Shown: positions 16,870 through 25,778 of the stretch, one piece after another
Position numbering within the stretch: position 1 is the stretch's first letter
How the letters are laid out: the number at the start of each line of letters is the position of its first letter
Source: an uncultured Paracoccus sp.
Lineage (GTDB): Bacteria > Pseudomonadota > Alphaproteobacteria > Rhodobacterales > Rhodobacteraceae
Direction of reading: 5' to 3'
DNA length: 64,000 nucleotides
Assembly: GCF_945915435.1 (NCBI RefSeq)
Contig: NZ_CAMEFG010000002.1
Location: 1-64,000, forward strand
The notes under the pieces: model-generated
Told to the model about the DNA's origin: nothing
What the model saw: only the letters and a program-made list of their open reading frames with translations
Databases searched by the model: none
Program-made: the position numbers and the translations under genes

Positions 16870-17955
16870 ATGAGCGATCCATCCCTCGCATCCCCGCCCG
16901 CGCCGCCCGGCAGGCTGATCGATCTGCGGCGGCGCTATTTCCGCACCCCCGTGCAGGCGGCGATTTCGCTGGCCTGCCTGGGCCTGCTGGCATGGCTGGC
17001 ATGGGGCGTGCTGAACTGGGCCGTCTTTTCGGCCGAGTTCAGCGCCGATGCCTCGCCCGAAACCTGCCGCGCGGGGGCGGGCGCCTGCTGGACGGTGATC
17101 GCGCAGCGCTGGCGGATCATCCTGTTCGGCCTTTATCCCTATGACGAGCAATGGCGCTCGGCGCTGGCCTGCGTCGTGGTCGTTGCCATGATCGTGCTGA
17201 GTTGCCTGCCGTCTTTCTGGAGCGGCCTGCGCCTTGCGGCGGTCTGGGTCCTGGGAACGGCGGCCTTCTACATCCTGATGAAGGGCGGTATCTTCGGCCT
17301 GCGCCAGATCGGGGAAGACCAGTGGGGCGGCCTTGCGCTGACGCTGTTCATCTTCGTCGCGACCTGCCTGATCGGTTTTCCGCTGTCCATCGTGTTTGCC
17401 TTGATGCGGCGCTCGAAGCTGCCGGTGATCTCGCACGGGATCGGGCTGGTGATCGACGCCGTGCGCTCGCTTCCGCTCTTGTCGATCCTGTTTGCCTTCG
17501 CGGTGGTGGTGCCCTTCATGCTGCCCGATTTCCTGCAAGGCGGCAGGCTTTATCGGGTGATCTGCGGCGCGGCGCTGTTCTTCGCCGCCTATCAGGCCGA
17601 GATCATCCGCGGGGGCCTGCAAGGCGTCGCGCGCGGACAGGAAGAGGCCGCGATGTCGCTGGGCATGAGCTACCGGCACCGCGTCGGCAAGATCCTTCTG
17701 CCGCAGGCGATGCGCAACGCGCTGCCCGCGACGATCAACCAGTTCGTGATCTCGTTCAAGGAAACCTCGCTGGTGATCGTGGTGGGGTTCTTTGAAATCC
17801 TCGCCTCGGGGAACGCGGCCTATGGGACCGGCGAATGGACCTTTGCCTATCGCGAGGTCTACGCCTTCATCGCCCTGATCTATTTCACCTTCGTTTTCAG
17901 CCTCTCTCGCTATGGCGCCTATCTGGAACGGCGCATGGCGGTCGGCACGCGATAA
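16870..17955 (+). CDS. aapM: General L-amino acid ABC transporter, permease
   Basis: A 361-residue permease with several N-terminal membrane segments before the core HisM-type domain, as in AapM/Bzt[21 protein letters not shown] and the EAA loop [20 protein letters not shown] are visible in the C-terminal third. It pairs with AapQ to form the membrane channel. GGAGC precedes the ATG, and the ATPase gene begins 12 bp after its stop. Confidence 0.92.
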   Translation: MSDPSLASPPAPPGRLIDLRRRYFRTPVQAAISLACLGLLAWLAWGVLNWAVFSAEFSADASPETCRAGAGACWTVIAQRWRIILFGLYPYDEQWRSALACVVVVAMIVLSCLPSFWSGLRLAAVWVLGTAAFYILMKGGIFGLRQIGEDQWGGLALTLFIFVATCLIGFPLSIVFALMRRSKLPVISHGIGLVIDAVRSLPLLSILFAFAVVVPFMLPDFLQGGRLYRVICGAALFFAAYQAEIIRGGLQGVARGQEEAAMSLGMSYRHRVGKILLPQAMRNALPATINQFVISFKETSLVIVVGFFEILASGNAAYGTGEWTFAYREVYAFIALIYFTFVFSLSRYGAYLERRMAVGTR

Positions 17956-17966
17956 GGAAGCACCCG

Positions 17967-18725
17967 ATGACCAGCACCGATCAACTGCCCACACCCGCCG
18001 TCAGCATTCAGGGGATGCAGAAATTCTACGGCAGCTTTCACGCGCTGAAGAACATCGACCTGACGGTGGAAAAGGGCGAGAAACTGGTGATCTGCGGCCC
18101 TTCCGGGTCGGGCAAATCGACCATGATCCGCTGCATCAACCGGCTTGAGGAACATGACGGCGGCCGCATCACCGTCCTGGGGACCGAGCTGAACGACGAT
18201 GTCGGCAATATCGACGGCATCCGGCGCGAGGTCGGCATGGTTTTCCAGCATTTCAACCTGTTCCCGCATATGACCGTGCTGGAAAACTGCGTCCTCGCCC
18301 CCATGCTGGTGCGCAAGATCCCCCGCGCGCAGGCCGAGGCGGCGGCGATGCGCTATCTGGAAAAGGTGCGCATTCCAGAACAGGCGCGGAAATATCCCGG
18401 CCAGCTTTCGGGCGGCCAGCAACAGCGCGTCGCCATCGCCCGTTCCCTGTGCATGGAGCCGGAAATCCTGCTGTTCGATGAACCGACCAGCGCGCTCGAC
18501 CCCGAGATGATCGCCGAGGTGCTTGACGTGATGGTCAGCCTTGCCTCGGACGGGATGACGATGATCTGCGTCACCCATGAGATGGGCTTTGCCCGCCGTG
18601 TCGCGGATCGCGTCATTTTCATGGACGCGGGCGAGATCGTCGAGATGGCCGACCCCGAAACCTTCTTCGGCGACCCCAAAAACGAGCGGACGAAGAAATT
18701 CCTCTCGCAGATTCTGGGCCATTGA
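17967..18725 (+). CDS. aapP: General L-amino acid ABC transporter, ATPase
   Basis: A 252-residue GlnQ/HisP-type ATPase. Walker A is GPSGSGKST, the Q-loop region is [19 protein letters not shown], the signature is LSGGQQQRV, Walker B is [14 protein letters not shown], and the switch His is in [15 protein letters not shown]. Start chosen at MTSTDQ, 12 bp after aapM with a GGAAG site, because the frame upstream lies inside aapM. It completes the aapJQMP operon. Confidence 0.94.
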   Translation: MTSTDQLPTPAVSIQGMQKFYGSFHALKNIDLTVEKGEKLVICGPSGSGKSTMIRCINRLEEHDGGRITVLGTELNDDVGNIDGIRREVGMVFQHFNLFPHMTVLENCVLAPMLVRKIPRAQAEAAAMRYLEKVRIPEQARKYPGQLSGGQQQRVAIARSLCMEPEILLFDEPTSALDPEMIAEVLDVMVSLASDGMTMICVTHEMGFARRVADRVIFMDAGEIVEMADPETFFGDPKNERTKKFLSQILGH

Positions 18726-18885
18726 CGGGCTTCCGGTTACAGCGGCAAACCTCTTTGCCAAAGACGACATGGCGGTGATGCCCTTCCGGCCCCGCGATGG
18801 CGCGCAGAAGCGTCGCCTTGCGACCGGGCCGTTCCAGGGTGGGTTCCAGCATGAGATCCTGCTGCCCCAGCGGTCGGCGCATCGC

Positions 18886-19491
18886 CTATTGCGCCAGCCA
18901 GACGACCGCCGCCGGGGCCGCCGCCAGGATGGCCAGGCCGATCAGCAGGATCAGCCCATCGCGCGCCAGCATCGCCAGCGACAGGAAGAACACCACCGTT
19001 CCCAGGGTCGAGGAGGCAAAGGGCAGCAGTTCCAGAAACGGCATGGACAGCCCTGCCAGCAGGCAGGTCAGTTGCGCGATCCACAGCAAGGGCGGGTGCA
19101 GCAGGAACGACAGCCGCCGCCGCACCAGCCGGTCGATCCACGCGGCGGGTGCCTTCAGCATCTCGGCGGTCTTTCTCAGCCGCTGGCTTGGGATGCTGCG
19201 CCGCATCAGGAAACCGGGCAGCCAGATGTGATCGCGATGCAGCAGCATCTGGGCCGAGACCAGCGCGATCCAGATGCCGCAGGTGCTGGAAAAGAGCGGG
19301 ATGCCCGACAGCGGAGAGATCACCGCCAGCGCGGGCAGCATCAGGTTGGGGATGAAGGATGCCGCCCCCAGGGCCTCGACCACCTCGCGCAGGCGGGTTT
19401 CCTGACCGGTCGCGCAATCGCGAATACGTTCCAGCACTGAAACCACGCTGGTATCGTCGCGGTGCTGCCGGCTCGGGGCGGTGCCCGTCAT
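18886..19491 (-). CDS. ExoD-family membrane protein
   Basis: A 201-residue protein with the ExoD pattern: ERIRDCATGQETRLREVVEA at the N-terminus, FIPNLMLPALAVISPLSGIP, and several hydrophobic segments to the C-terminus (about four). ExoD was named for exopolysaccharide synthesis and alkaline tolerance in rhizobia; its biochemical role is not known. Start chosen at MTGTAPSRQ, since the open frame further upstream reads through non-coding sequence. The gene converges on aapP and is not obviously part of a catabolic operon. Confidence 0.85.
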   Translation of the reverse strand: MTGTAPSRQHRDDTSVVSVLERIRDCATGQETRLREVVEALGAASFIPNLMLPALAVISPLSGIPLFSSTCGIWIALVSAQMLLHRDHIWLPGFLMRRSIPSQRLRKTAEMLKAPAAWIDRLVRRRLSFLLHPPLLWIAQLTCLLAGLSMPFLELLPFASSTLGTVVFFLSLAMLARDGLILLIGLAILAAAPAAVVWLAQ

Positions 19492-19723
19492 GGTGCCGAT
19501 CCGCCCCCTGCGGCATGCGGATCTGCAAGGATCGTTCGGCTTGTCATGGGCGCCTTTCCGCGTGGTTGTGGACGGCCAACCGCCTTTGAGGCGGAATGTT
19601 CCGCCACGACCGGGACCAGTCCCGCATCGCCGGAACGATCCTGCCCGTTCTAATCGCACGGGGCCTTCGCGCCCTTGCGTCCGGGGATGCGGTTTGCCGG
19701 GCTTTTCCGTGTCGCGGGGCGGG

Positions 19724-20860
19724 TCAGGGGACCCGCCGGGACAGATCGGCCAGGTTGGCCGCGCCCAGAAAGCCCATCGAGACGCGCATTTCCTCCAGCA
19801 GCATCTCGATCAGCGCGACCGCGCCGCCCTCGTCCCCGGCGGCCAGCCCCCACAGCGGCGCACGCCCAAGCTGCACCGCCTGCGCCCCGAGTGCCAGGTA
19901 TTTCAGCACGTCCGAGCCGCGCCGCACGCCGCTGTCGGCCAGCAGTTCGGGCACCTCGCCCGCCGCGCGGATGCGGGGCAGGGCCTCGGCCGTCGTCGGC
20001 AGGCAATCGAAATTGCGCCCGCCGTGGGTCGAGACGACGACGGCATCCGCCCCCTCGGCGCGGGCGCGCAGCGCGTCCTCGGGCGCCAGCACGCCCTTCA
20101 GCACGATCCGCCCCCGCCAGCCGTCGCGCAGGGCGCGGAAGTCGTCCCATGTGAGGCCCGGGTCCAGTTTCAGCGCCTCGACCGTCTGGGGCTTCATCAT
20201 GCCGCTGCGGAATTCGGGCGGGTAATGGCCGTAGCTGGGCATCCCGCGCGTGGCGATGGATTTGCCGATCACGCCCAGCAGCCAGCGCGGATGGCACAGC
20301 ATATCCACGACATTGCGCGGCGTCGGGCGGAAGGGGACGCCGAAATGGTTGCGCAGGTTGTATTCGCGCTTGGGCACCATCTGGGTGTCCACCGTCAGCA
20401 CCAGCGTGTCGCAGTCTTGCCCGGCCACGCGGCGCAGCAGGTCGCGTGTCAACTCGCGGTCGCGCCAGACGTAAAGCTGGAACCACAGTTCGGCATCGGG
20501 GGCGGCGCGGCGGATGTCCTCTATCGGCTCGACCGATTGGGTCGAGACGGTGAAGGGGATCCCGAAGCGGCTGGCGGCGCGGGCCAGCTTGCTTTCGCCC
20601 CGGTCGGCGACCATGCCCGCAAGCGCGGTGGGCGCGACGATCAGCGGCGTCGGGCGGACCCGCCCCAGAACCGAGGCCGACAGGTCGATCGCCCGCCCGC
20701 CGCCAAGGATGCGCGGTTCCAGCCGGATCGCATCCAGCGAGGCGCGGGTATTGCCAAGCGCCCGTTCGTCCTCGGTTCCCCGGTCGATATAATCGAACAG
20801 CCCCCTGGGCAGGCGCCGCCGCGCGATGGCGCGGAAGTCATCGGTATTGCGCGGCGGCAT
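19724..20860 (-). CDS. FMN-dependent alpha-hydroxy acid dehydrogenase/oxidase
   Basis: A 378-residue TIM-barrel flavoprotein of the L-lactate/glycolate/mandelate dehydrogenase family. Hallmarks are FDYIDRGTEDE near residue 23, STQSVEPIEDI, WFQLYVWRDREL, the catalytic His in VSTHGGRNFD, DSGVRRGSDVLKYLALGAQA and VQLGRAPLWGLAAG. It oxidises a 2-hydroxy acid to a 2-oxo acid. It is the last gene of the minus-strand cluster that also holds a DapA-family enzyme, a polyamine-type transporter and a second, D-type hydroxyacid dehydrogenase. Confidence 0.92.
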   Translation of the reverse strand: MPPRNTDDFRAIARRRLPRGLFDYIDRGTEDERALGNTRASLDAIRLEPRILGGGRAIDLSASVLGRVRPTPLIVAPTALAGMVADRGESKLARAASRFGIPFTVSTQSVEPIEDIRRAAPDAELWFQLYVWRDRELTRDLLRRVAGQDCDTLVLTVDTQMVPKREYNLRNHFGVPFRPTPRNVVDMLCHPRWLLGVIGKSIATRGMPSYGHYPPEFRSGMMKPQTVEALKLDPGLTWDDFRALRDGWRGRIVLKGVLAPEDALRARAEGADAVVVSTHGGRNFDCLPTTAEALPRIRAAGEVPELLADSGVRRGSDVLKYLALGAQAVQLGRAPLWGLAAGDEGGAVALIEMLLEEMRVSMGFLGAANLADLSRRVP

Positions 20861-20869
20861 GGCGGGGCG

Positions 20870-21766
20870 TCAGCTTTCCAGCAGGGCCTGGACCTCGGCG
20901 CGCAGGGTGGCGCTGCGCTCGGGCTGGCAGGTGTCCAGCGGGGTCAGCACCTTTTGCGCCGCGATCCCGAACAGGTCCAGCACGGATTTCATCGGGCCGG
21001 GGTTGGTCTCGCCGAAGGCCGCCGCCATCATCGGCATGGCGCGCCGATGCAGCGCCAGCGCGCCCGCCAGATCGCCCGCCACCACCATGTCGTGCATCTT
21101 CACCCAGAAGGCGGGCAGCATGGACGCCGTGACGACGATCCCGCCCTTCGCGCCCGAGGCCATTTGCAGCGGGAAGAGCGAATCCTCGCCGCTGATGATG
21201 GTGAAGCTGTCGTCCACGCCGCCCGCCAGTTGCAGGAAGTGATACATGTCGGTGTTGCAGGCCTTCATCCCGATGATGTTGGGATGGCGCGACAGCTCAT
21301 GCGTGACCTCGGGGGGGATGGCGACACGGGTGCGATAGGGGATCTCATACAGCAGGACCGGCACCGGGGATTCGTCGGCATAGCGCATGAAATAGTCGCG
21401 CAGCCCTGCCCTGGTCGGGTTGGTGTAATAGGGGGTCAGCACCAGCAGGCAATTCGCGCCCGCCGCGGCGTAATCCCTGCCCGCCCTGATCGCGTCGTAA
21501 TAGCCCGTGTCCAGCACGCCCGCCATGACGATATCGCCGGGCTTGCTGGCCTCGGCGCAGGCGGCGACGGCGTCGACCCGCGTGGCGTGGGGCAGCGCGC
21601 CGTATTCGCCCGTGCCGCCGATGGGCAGCACGCCCGTGCAGCCGCCGGCATAGACATGCCCGACCAGCTTGCGCATGTCGCCTGCCGCCAGCGTATCGTC
21701 GGCGTTCACCAGCGTCGGCAGGGCGGGGATGATCCCCTTGAGGTCGGTCGAAGTCAGTTTGCTCAT
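20870..21766 (-). CDS. Dihydrodipicolinate synthase-family (DapA-like) lyase/aldolase
   Basis: A 298-residue class I aldolase-fold protein. It has PIGGTGEYGALPHATR (substrate carboxylate region), the Tyr in LLYEIPYRTRV and the Schiff-base Lys in IIGMKACNTDMY. In catabolic clusters the family cleaves or forms 2-keto-3-deoxy acids or N-acetylneuraminate-like compounds, or dehydrates them. Start taken at MSKLTST, which has GGA 8 bases upstream. An alternative ATG four codons earlier abuts the permease stop and lacks a good site. Confidence 0.9.
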   Translation of the reverse strand: MSKLTSTDLKGIIPALPTLVNADDTLAAGDMRKLVGHVYAGGCTGVLPIGGTGEYGALPHATRVDAVAACAEASKPGDIVMAGVLDTGYYDAIRAGRDYAAAGANCLLVLTPYYTNPTRAGLRDYFMRYADESPVPVLLYEIPYRTRVAIPPEVTHELSRHPNIIGMKACNTDMYHFLQLAGGVDDSFTIISGEDSLFPLQMASGAKGGIVVTASMLPAFWVKMHDMVVAGDLAGALALHRRAMPMMAAAFGETNPGPMKSVLDLFGIAAQKVLTPLDTCQPERSATLRAEVQALLES

Positions 21767-21778
21767 GTGATTTTCCAT

Positions 21779-23542
21779 TTATTTCTTGCGGCGGTTCAGC
21801 AGACCCGCGGTGCAGATCAGGACCGTGACGAACAGGAACAGGCAGGTCGAAACCGCCGCCAGCAGCGGAGAGATCGACAGCGACACCTCGTCCCACAACT
21901 GCTTGGGCAGGGTCGCCGACATGCCGCCCGAGGTGAAGAGCGCGATGGTCAGCTCATCGAACGAGATGGTGAAGGCGAAAAGGAAGGCCGAGATCATCCC
22001 CGTCCCGATGATGGGCAGCGTCACCAGCCGCAGGGTGCGCACCGGCGTCGCGCCAAGGCTTTGCGCGGCAAGGTCCAGCCGGGTGTCGTAGTTGCGCAGC
22101 ACCGACATCACCGTCAGCACCACATAGGGCACCGCGATCACCGTATGGCCGATGATCAGGCTGAGGTTCGTGCCCACAAGACCGATCCGCGCATAAAGAT
22201 AAAACAGCCCCACCGACAGGATCATGTTGGGCATCACCACCGGCAGCAGCGTGAAGGCCAGGAGCGCCGTCTTGCCCTTCATCTGGCCGCGCACCATCAG
22301 GAAGGCGACGGGCGTGCCGATCAGCATCGCCAGCACCCCGGTGCATAGTCCGACGATGATCGAACGGGTCAGCGCGCTCATCCAGATGGGCGAGTTGAAG
22401 ACCTGCTCATACCAGCGCAGCGTGAAACCCTGTGGCGGCCAGTTCAGCCCGCTATCCGCGAAGGACAGCGGAATCATCAGGATCACCGGCAGCGTCATCA
22501 CGATCAGGATCGCGGCGACGAAGCCCAGCAGCGGGCGCGGCGCCTTGTCGGGGTCGCGGCGGCGGCGCGGGAACAGCCCGATGATCGCGTCCGAGACATG
22601 GCCAAGCCCGGTCAGGACCCCGTCGCCCGCGCGTGACAGGATGCCCTTGCCGCGCCGCTTGACCTTGCCCGAGCTTTCGCCGGTCATCGTCGAAAGCCCC
22701 ACCGTGCGGTCGTAGATCACGAAGACGGCCAGCACCACGGTCAAGAGCAGCACCGCGACGGCGCTGGCAAAGCCCCAGTTCATCGTCTGGATGATCTGCT
22801 CCATGATGATCTGGGTAATCATCATCTCGCGCCGCCCGCCCAGCAGCGCGGGAAAGATGAAGAAGCCGATGGCGGTGACAAAGACCATCAGCGCGCCGGC
22901 GGTCACGCCGGGGACGGACAGCGGGAAATAGACCTTCCAGAAGGCCATGCCGGGCTTGGCGCCAAGGGTCGAGGCCGCCCGCGTCAGGTTGCGGTCGATA
23001 TTGTCCATGACCGACAGCATCGTCAGCACCGCCAGCGGCAGCAGCGCATGGGTCATGCTGATCACCACCGCGCCGAAATTATACATCAGCCCGACCGGCG
23101 CATCCGTGATGCCAAGTGCCTGCATCAGCTTGTTCACGACCCCGTTGCGGCCCAAGAGGATGATCCATGCAAAGGCGCGCACCAGGAACGAGGTCCAGAA
23201 GGACAGCAGGATCCAGAACAGGATGCGCCCCTTCTTCGCCGATGGCGTGATCGAGATCAGATAGGCGATCGGATAGCCCGCGATCACCGCGCAGATCGTG
23301 GTGACGAGGGAAATCTTCAGCGTCAGCATCATCACCGTCAGATAGACGGGCGTGCCCAGCAGGCGCTGATAGTTTTCAAGCGAAAAGCTGCCCCCCACCT
23401 GAAAGGACAGGTAGAGCAGTTGCGCGAAGGGATAGATCAGGAAGGTGACCAGCAGCAGGACCAGCGGCGCCACCATCAGCACCTGCTTTGTCCGCCTGCT
23501 CATCGGGCGCCGTGGCGCGGGATCGGTGGCAACGGCTGTCAT
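21779..23542 (-). CDS. ABC transporter fused permease (PotB-PotC type)
   Basis: A 587-residue protein with two complete binding-protein-dependent permease domains in one chain. The first (about residues 20-285) is PotB-like with LTRAASTLGAKPGMAFWKVY as its ATPase-contact loop. The second (about 340-585) is PotC-like with LDLAAQSLGATPVRTLRLVT. A basic linker (KVKRRGKG) joins them. Polyamine-type systems normally encode these as two genes. It overlaps the ATPase gene stop by one base, so expression is coupled. Together with the neighbours it should form a complete importer. Confidence 0.92.
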   Translation of the reverse strand: MTAVATDPAPRRPMSRRTKQVLMVAPLVLLLVTFLIYPFAQLLYLSFQVGGSFSLENYQRLLGTPVYLTVMMLTLKISLVTTICAVIAGYPIAYLISITPSAKKGRILFWILLSFWTSFLVRAFAWIILLGRNGVVNKLMQALGITDAPVGLMYNFGAVVISMTHALLPLAVLTMLSVMDNIDRNLTRAASTLGAKPGMAFWKVYFPLSVPGVTAGALMVFVTAIGFFIFPALLGGRREMMITQIIMEQIIQTMNWGFASAVAVLLLTVVLAVFVIYDRTVGLSTMTGESSGKVKRRGKGILSRAGDGVLTGLGHVSDAIIGLFPRRRRDPDKAPRPLLGFVAAILIVMTLPVILMIPLSFADSGLNWPPQGFTLRWYEQVFNSPIWMSALTRSIIVGLCTGVLAMLIGTPVAFLMVRGQMKGKTALLAFTLLPVVMPNMILSVGLFYLYARIGLVGTNLSLIIGHTVIAVPYVVLTVMSVLRNYDTRLDLAAQSLGATPVRTLRLVTLPIIGTGMISAFLFAFTISFDELTIALFTSGGMSATLPKQLWDEVSLSISPLLAAVSTCLFLFVTVLICTAGLLNRRKK

Positions 23543-24630
23543 CACGCGGCCCCTTCGGCGGATATGGCGACCGCGTCGCGGCTGTCGAAGCAAAGCCGGT
23601 AATCCTGCCCGCGCTCCAGCACCCCGGCGCTGATCGCGGTGGGGCGGGTGGCGATCAAGGCCGCGTCCCCGGCGGCGGGCGCGTCGAAGAACAGCTTGGT
23701 GCTGGCCCCGGTCACGGCAAGGTTGGCAAGCCGCGCGGTGATGGACTGGTCGGCGCCCGCGCCCGGATCAAGCCGCAGGTTCTGGGGCCGCAGCATGACC
23801 TTGACCGCGCTGCCCTGCGCCAGCGGGCGGGGCAGCGAGACGCGGATCTCGGCCCCGTCCTTCAGCCGCACCGTGCCGCTGTCGCCGTCACCCGCGATCA
23901 GGCTGCCTTCCAGCAGGTTCGCCTCGCCCAGGAAATCCGCGACGAACAGCGATTCGGGCCGGAAATAGAGGTCGTCGGGCGAACCAAGCTGCGCGATCCT
24001 GCCGCCGTTCATCAGGCAGATGCGATCCGACATGGTCATCGCCTCTTCCTGATCGTGGGTGACGTAGATGATCGTGCCGCCGATCTCGGCATGGATGCGC
24101 AGGATCTCGAACTGCATCTGGTCGCGCAGCTTCTTGTCCAGCGCGCCCAGGGGTTCGTCCATCAGGATGACCGAGGGGCGGTAGATCGTGCAGCGCGCCA
24201 GCGCGACGCGCTGCTGCTGGCCGCCCGACAGTTCCTTGGGATAGCGGTCGGCGATATGGGGCAGGCGCACCATCTCCAGCGCCTCGGTCACGAGGCGGTC
24301 GATATCGGCCTGCGGCTTGCCCCGCATCTTCAGCGGAAAGGCGATATTCTCGGCGATGGTCATATGCGGAAACAGCGCATAGTTCTGGAACATCATCCCG
24401 ATGTCGCGCTGGTAGGGCGCGGCATGGGTGACGTCGCGCCCGTTCAGCATGATGCGCCCGCCATCGGCATCGGCCAGCCCCGCGATCAGGCTGAGAAGCG
24501 TCGTCTTGCCCGAACCCGAGGGGCCGAGAAGGGTGAGGAACTCACCCTTTTCGACCTTGAGGTCGGTCGGCGCCAGCGCGACGAAATCGCCGTAGACCTT
24601 GCCCAGACCCTGCGTTTCAAGAGTGCTCAT
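23542..24630 (-). CDS. ABC transporter ATPase (PotA-like)
   Basis: A 362-residue ATPase. Walker A is GPSGSGKTTLLSLIAG, the signature is [13 protein letters not shown], Walker B is VILMDEPLGALDKKL, the switch His is in VTHDQEEAMTMSDR, and a C-terminal TOBE-type ligand domain runs from about residue 280. This matches the spermidine/putrescine/iron/thiamine (PotA/FbpC) class. It lies between the fused permease and the binding-protein gene, all on one strand. Confidence 0.93.
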   Translation of the reverse strand: MSTLETQGLGKVYGDFVALAPTDLKVEKGEFLTLLGPSGSGKTTLLSLIAGLADADGGRIMLNGRDVTHAAPYQRDIGMMFQNYALFPHMTIAENIAFPLKMRGKPQADIDRLVTEALEMVRLPHIADRYPKELSGGQQQRVALARCTIYRPSVILMDEPLGALDKKLRDQMQFEILRIHAEIGGTIIYVTHDQEEAMTMSDRICLMNGGRIAQLGSPDDLYFRPESLFVADFLGEANLLEGSLIAGDGDSGTVRLKDGAEIRVSLPRPLAQGSAVKVMLRPQNLRLDPGAGADQSITARLANLAVTGASTKLFFDAPAAGDAALIATRPTAISAGVLERGQDYRLCFDSRDAVAISAEGAA

Positions 24631-24648
24631 ATCGCCCCCGTTTCCCGA

Positions 24649-25731
24649 TCAGCCGATAAACCACGAATTGAAGCGTTCGATGGCGTTTTCCGAATGCTCC
24701 AGCCAATAGGCGGCGTCGATCTGAAGGGCGCTCGCGATATTGGCGGGATAGGTCGGGGAATTGACGGCGACCTCTTCGGGGATCATCTCGAAGGCTTCGG
24801 GCTGGATGATGCCCGCCGGGAAGAACTCGACCAGTTGCGCCATGCGGGCGGGGTCGGATGCGAATTTGATCAGCTCGCGGCAGGCGTCGGCATTGGGCGT
24901 GCCCGCAAGGATCGACCAGCCGTCGCAGCCCCAGATCGCCTGATCCCAGACCACGCCGACCGGCGCGCCCGCGGCCTGCGCCGATTGCGCGCGCGACACC
25001 CACGTCGCCATCAGGTCGACCTCGCCCGAGATCAGCATCTGCTCGGCCTGCGCGCCGCTGGTCCACCAGACGTCCGTGACGTCCTTTACCTGATCCAGCT
25101 TGGCGAAGGCGCGGTCCATGTCCAGCGGATAGACATCCGCGACCGCCACGCCGTCGGCCATCAGCGCCTGTTCCAGCGTGTCGTAGGGATGGCGGCGCAG
25201 CGCGCGGCGGCCGGGGAAGCCCTCGGCGTTGAACAGATCGGCCCATGATCTGGGGGCCTCGCGCCCCTCGAAGGCGTCGGTGCGATAGGCGAGGACGGTC
25301 GAATAGACGTTGGTGCCGACCTGATATTCATTGCGGTATTGCTCGGGGATCGACTGGATCACGGCCTCGCCGTCCAGCCCGTGCGGTTCGAGGAATTTCG
25401 TCTCGCCCGCCGTCAGTTGCAGCACCGCCGGGACCGAGATCTTGCCCATGTCCCAGGTATAGGTGCCGGTCTCGACCATCGAGCGGATCTGCGCGGTCGG
25501 CTCGGCCTGTGCCTGCGCGGGGACGACCTGGATCCCGGTCGCCTCGGTGAAGGGGCGATAGAAGACCTCGGTATAGGCCTGCGTATAGATGCCGCCGTCG
25601 TCGCGCACGACGATGCGCGTGTTCTGGGCATGCGCCCCCGAAGGCCGCCAGATCGCGGGCGCGGCCAGCGCGGCCCCGGCCCCCAGCAGCAGGCTGCGGC
25701 GCTTGAGCGTCAGCGGGATGGTGCGTTTCAT
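24649..25731 (-). CDS. ABC transporter substrate-binding protein (PotD/AfuA-like), Tat-type signal
   Basis: A 360-residue extracellular binding protein. The N-terminus has a twin-arginine-like KRRSLLLGAGAALAAPAIW and AHA cleavage region, followed by IVVRDDGGIYTQAYTEVFY and later AWADLF-like SWADLFNAEGFPGRRAL. Start chosen at MKRTIP, since AGGAGG sits 7 bases upstream; an ATG two codons earlier is only one base from the same site. It is first of three genes for a polyamine-type importer. The ligand is unknown; the flanking hydroxyacid enzymes suggest an organic acid or amino-polyol rather than a true polyamine. Confidence 0.9.
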   Translation of the reverse strand: MKRTIPLTLKRRSLLLGAGAALAAPAIWRPSGAHAQNTRIVVRDDGGIYTQAYTEVFYRPFTEATGIQVVPAQAQAEPTAQIRSMVETGTYTWDMGKISVPAVLQLTAGETKFLEPHGLDGEAVIQSIPEQYRNEYQVGTNVYSTVLAYRTDAFEGREAPRSWADLFNAEGFPGRRALRRHPYDTLEQALMADGVAVADVYPLDMDRAFAKLDQVKDVTDVWWTSGAQAEQMLISGEVDLMATWVSRAQSAQAAGAPVGVVWDQAIWGCDGWSILAGTPNADACRELIKFASDPARMAQLVEFFPAGIIQPEAFEMIPEEVAVNSPTYPANIASALQIDAAYWLEHSENAIERFNSWFIG

Positions 25732-25778
25732 TGTCATTCCTCCTTGTCGGTGTCGTTGATCGGGGTTCGGGCTGCGGC

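Noticed and set aside
15103..17994. A 963-codon open frame on the minus strand opposite aapJ, aapQ and aapM
   Set aside because: Low-complexity His/Gln/Arg/Asp-rich translation without recognisable domains, opposite a clear transporter operon. This is a codon-bias artefact.
19481..22348. A 955-codon open frame on the plus strand
   Set aside because: It lies antisense to the hydroxyacid oxidase, DapA-family and permease genes, and its translation shows no motif. Not coding.
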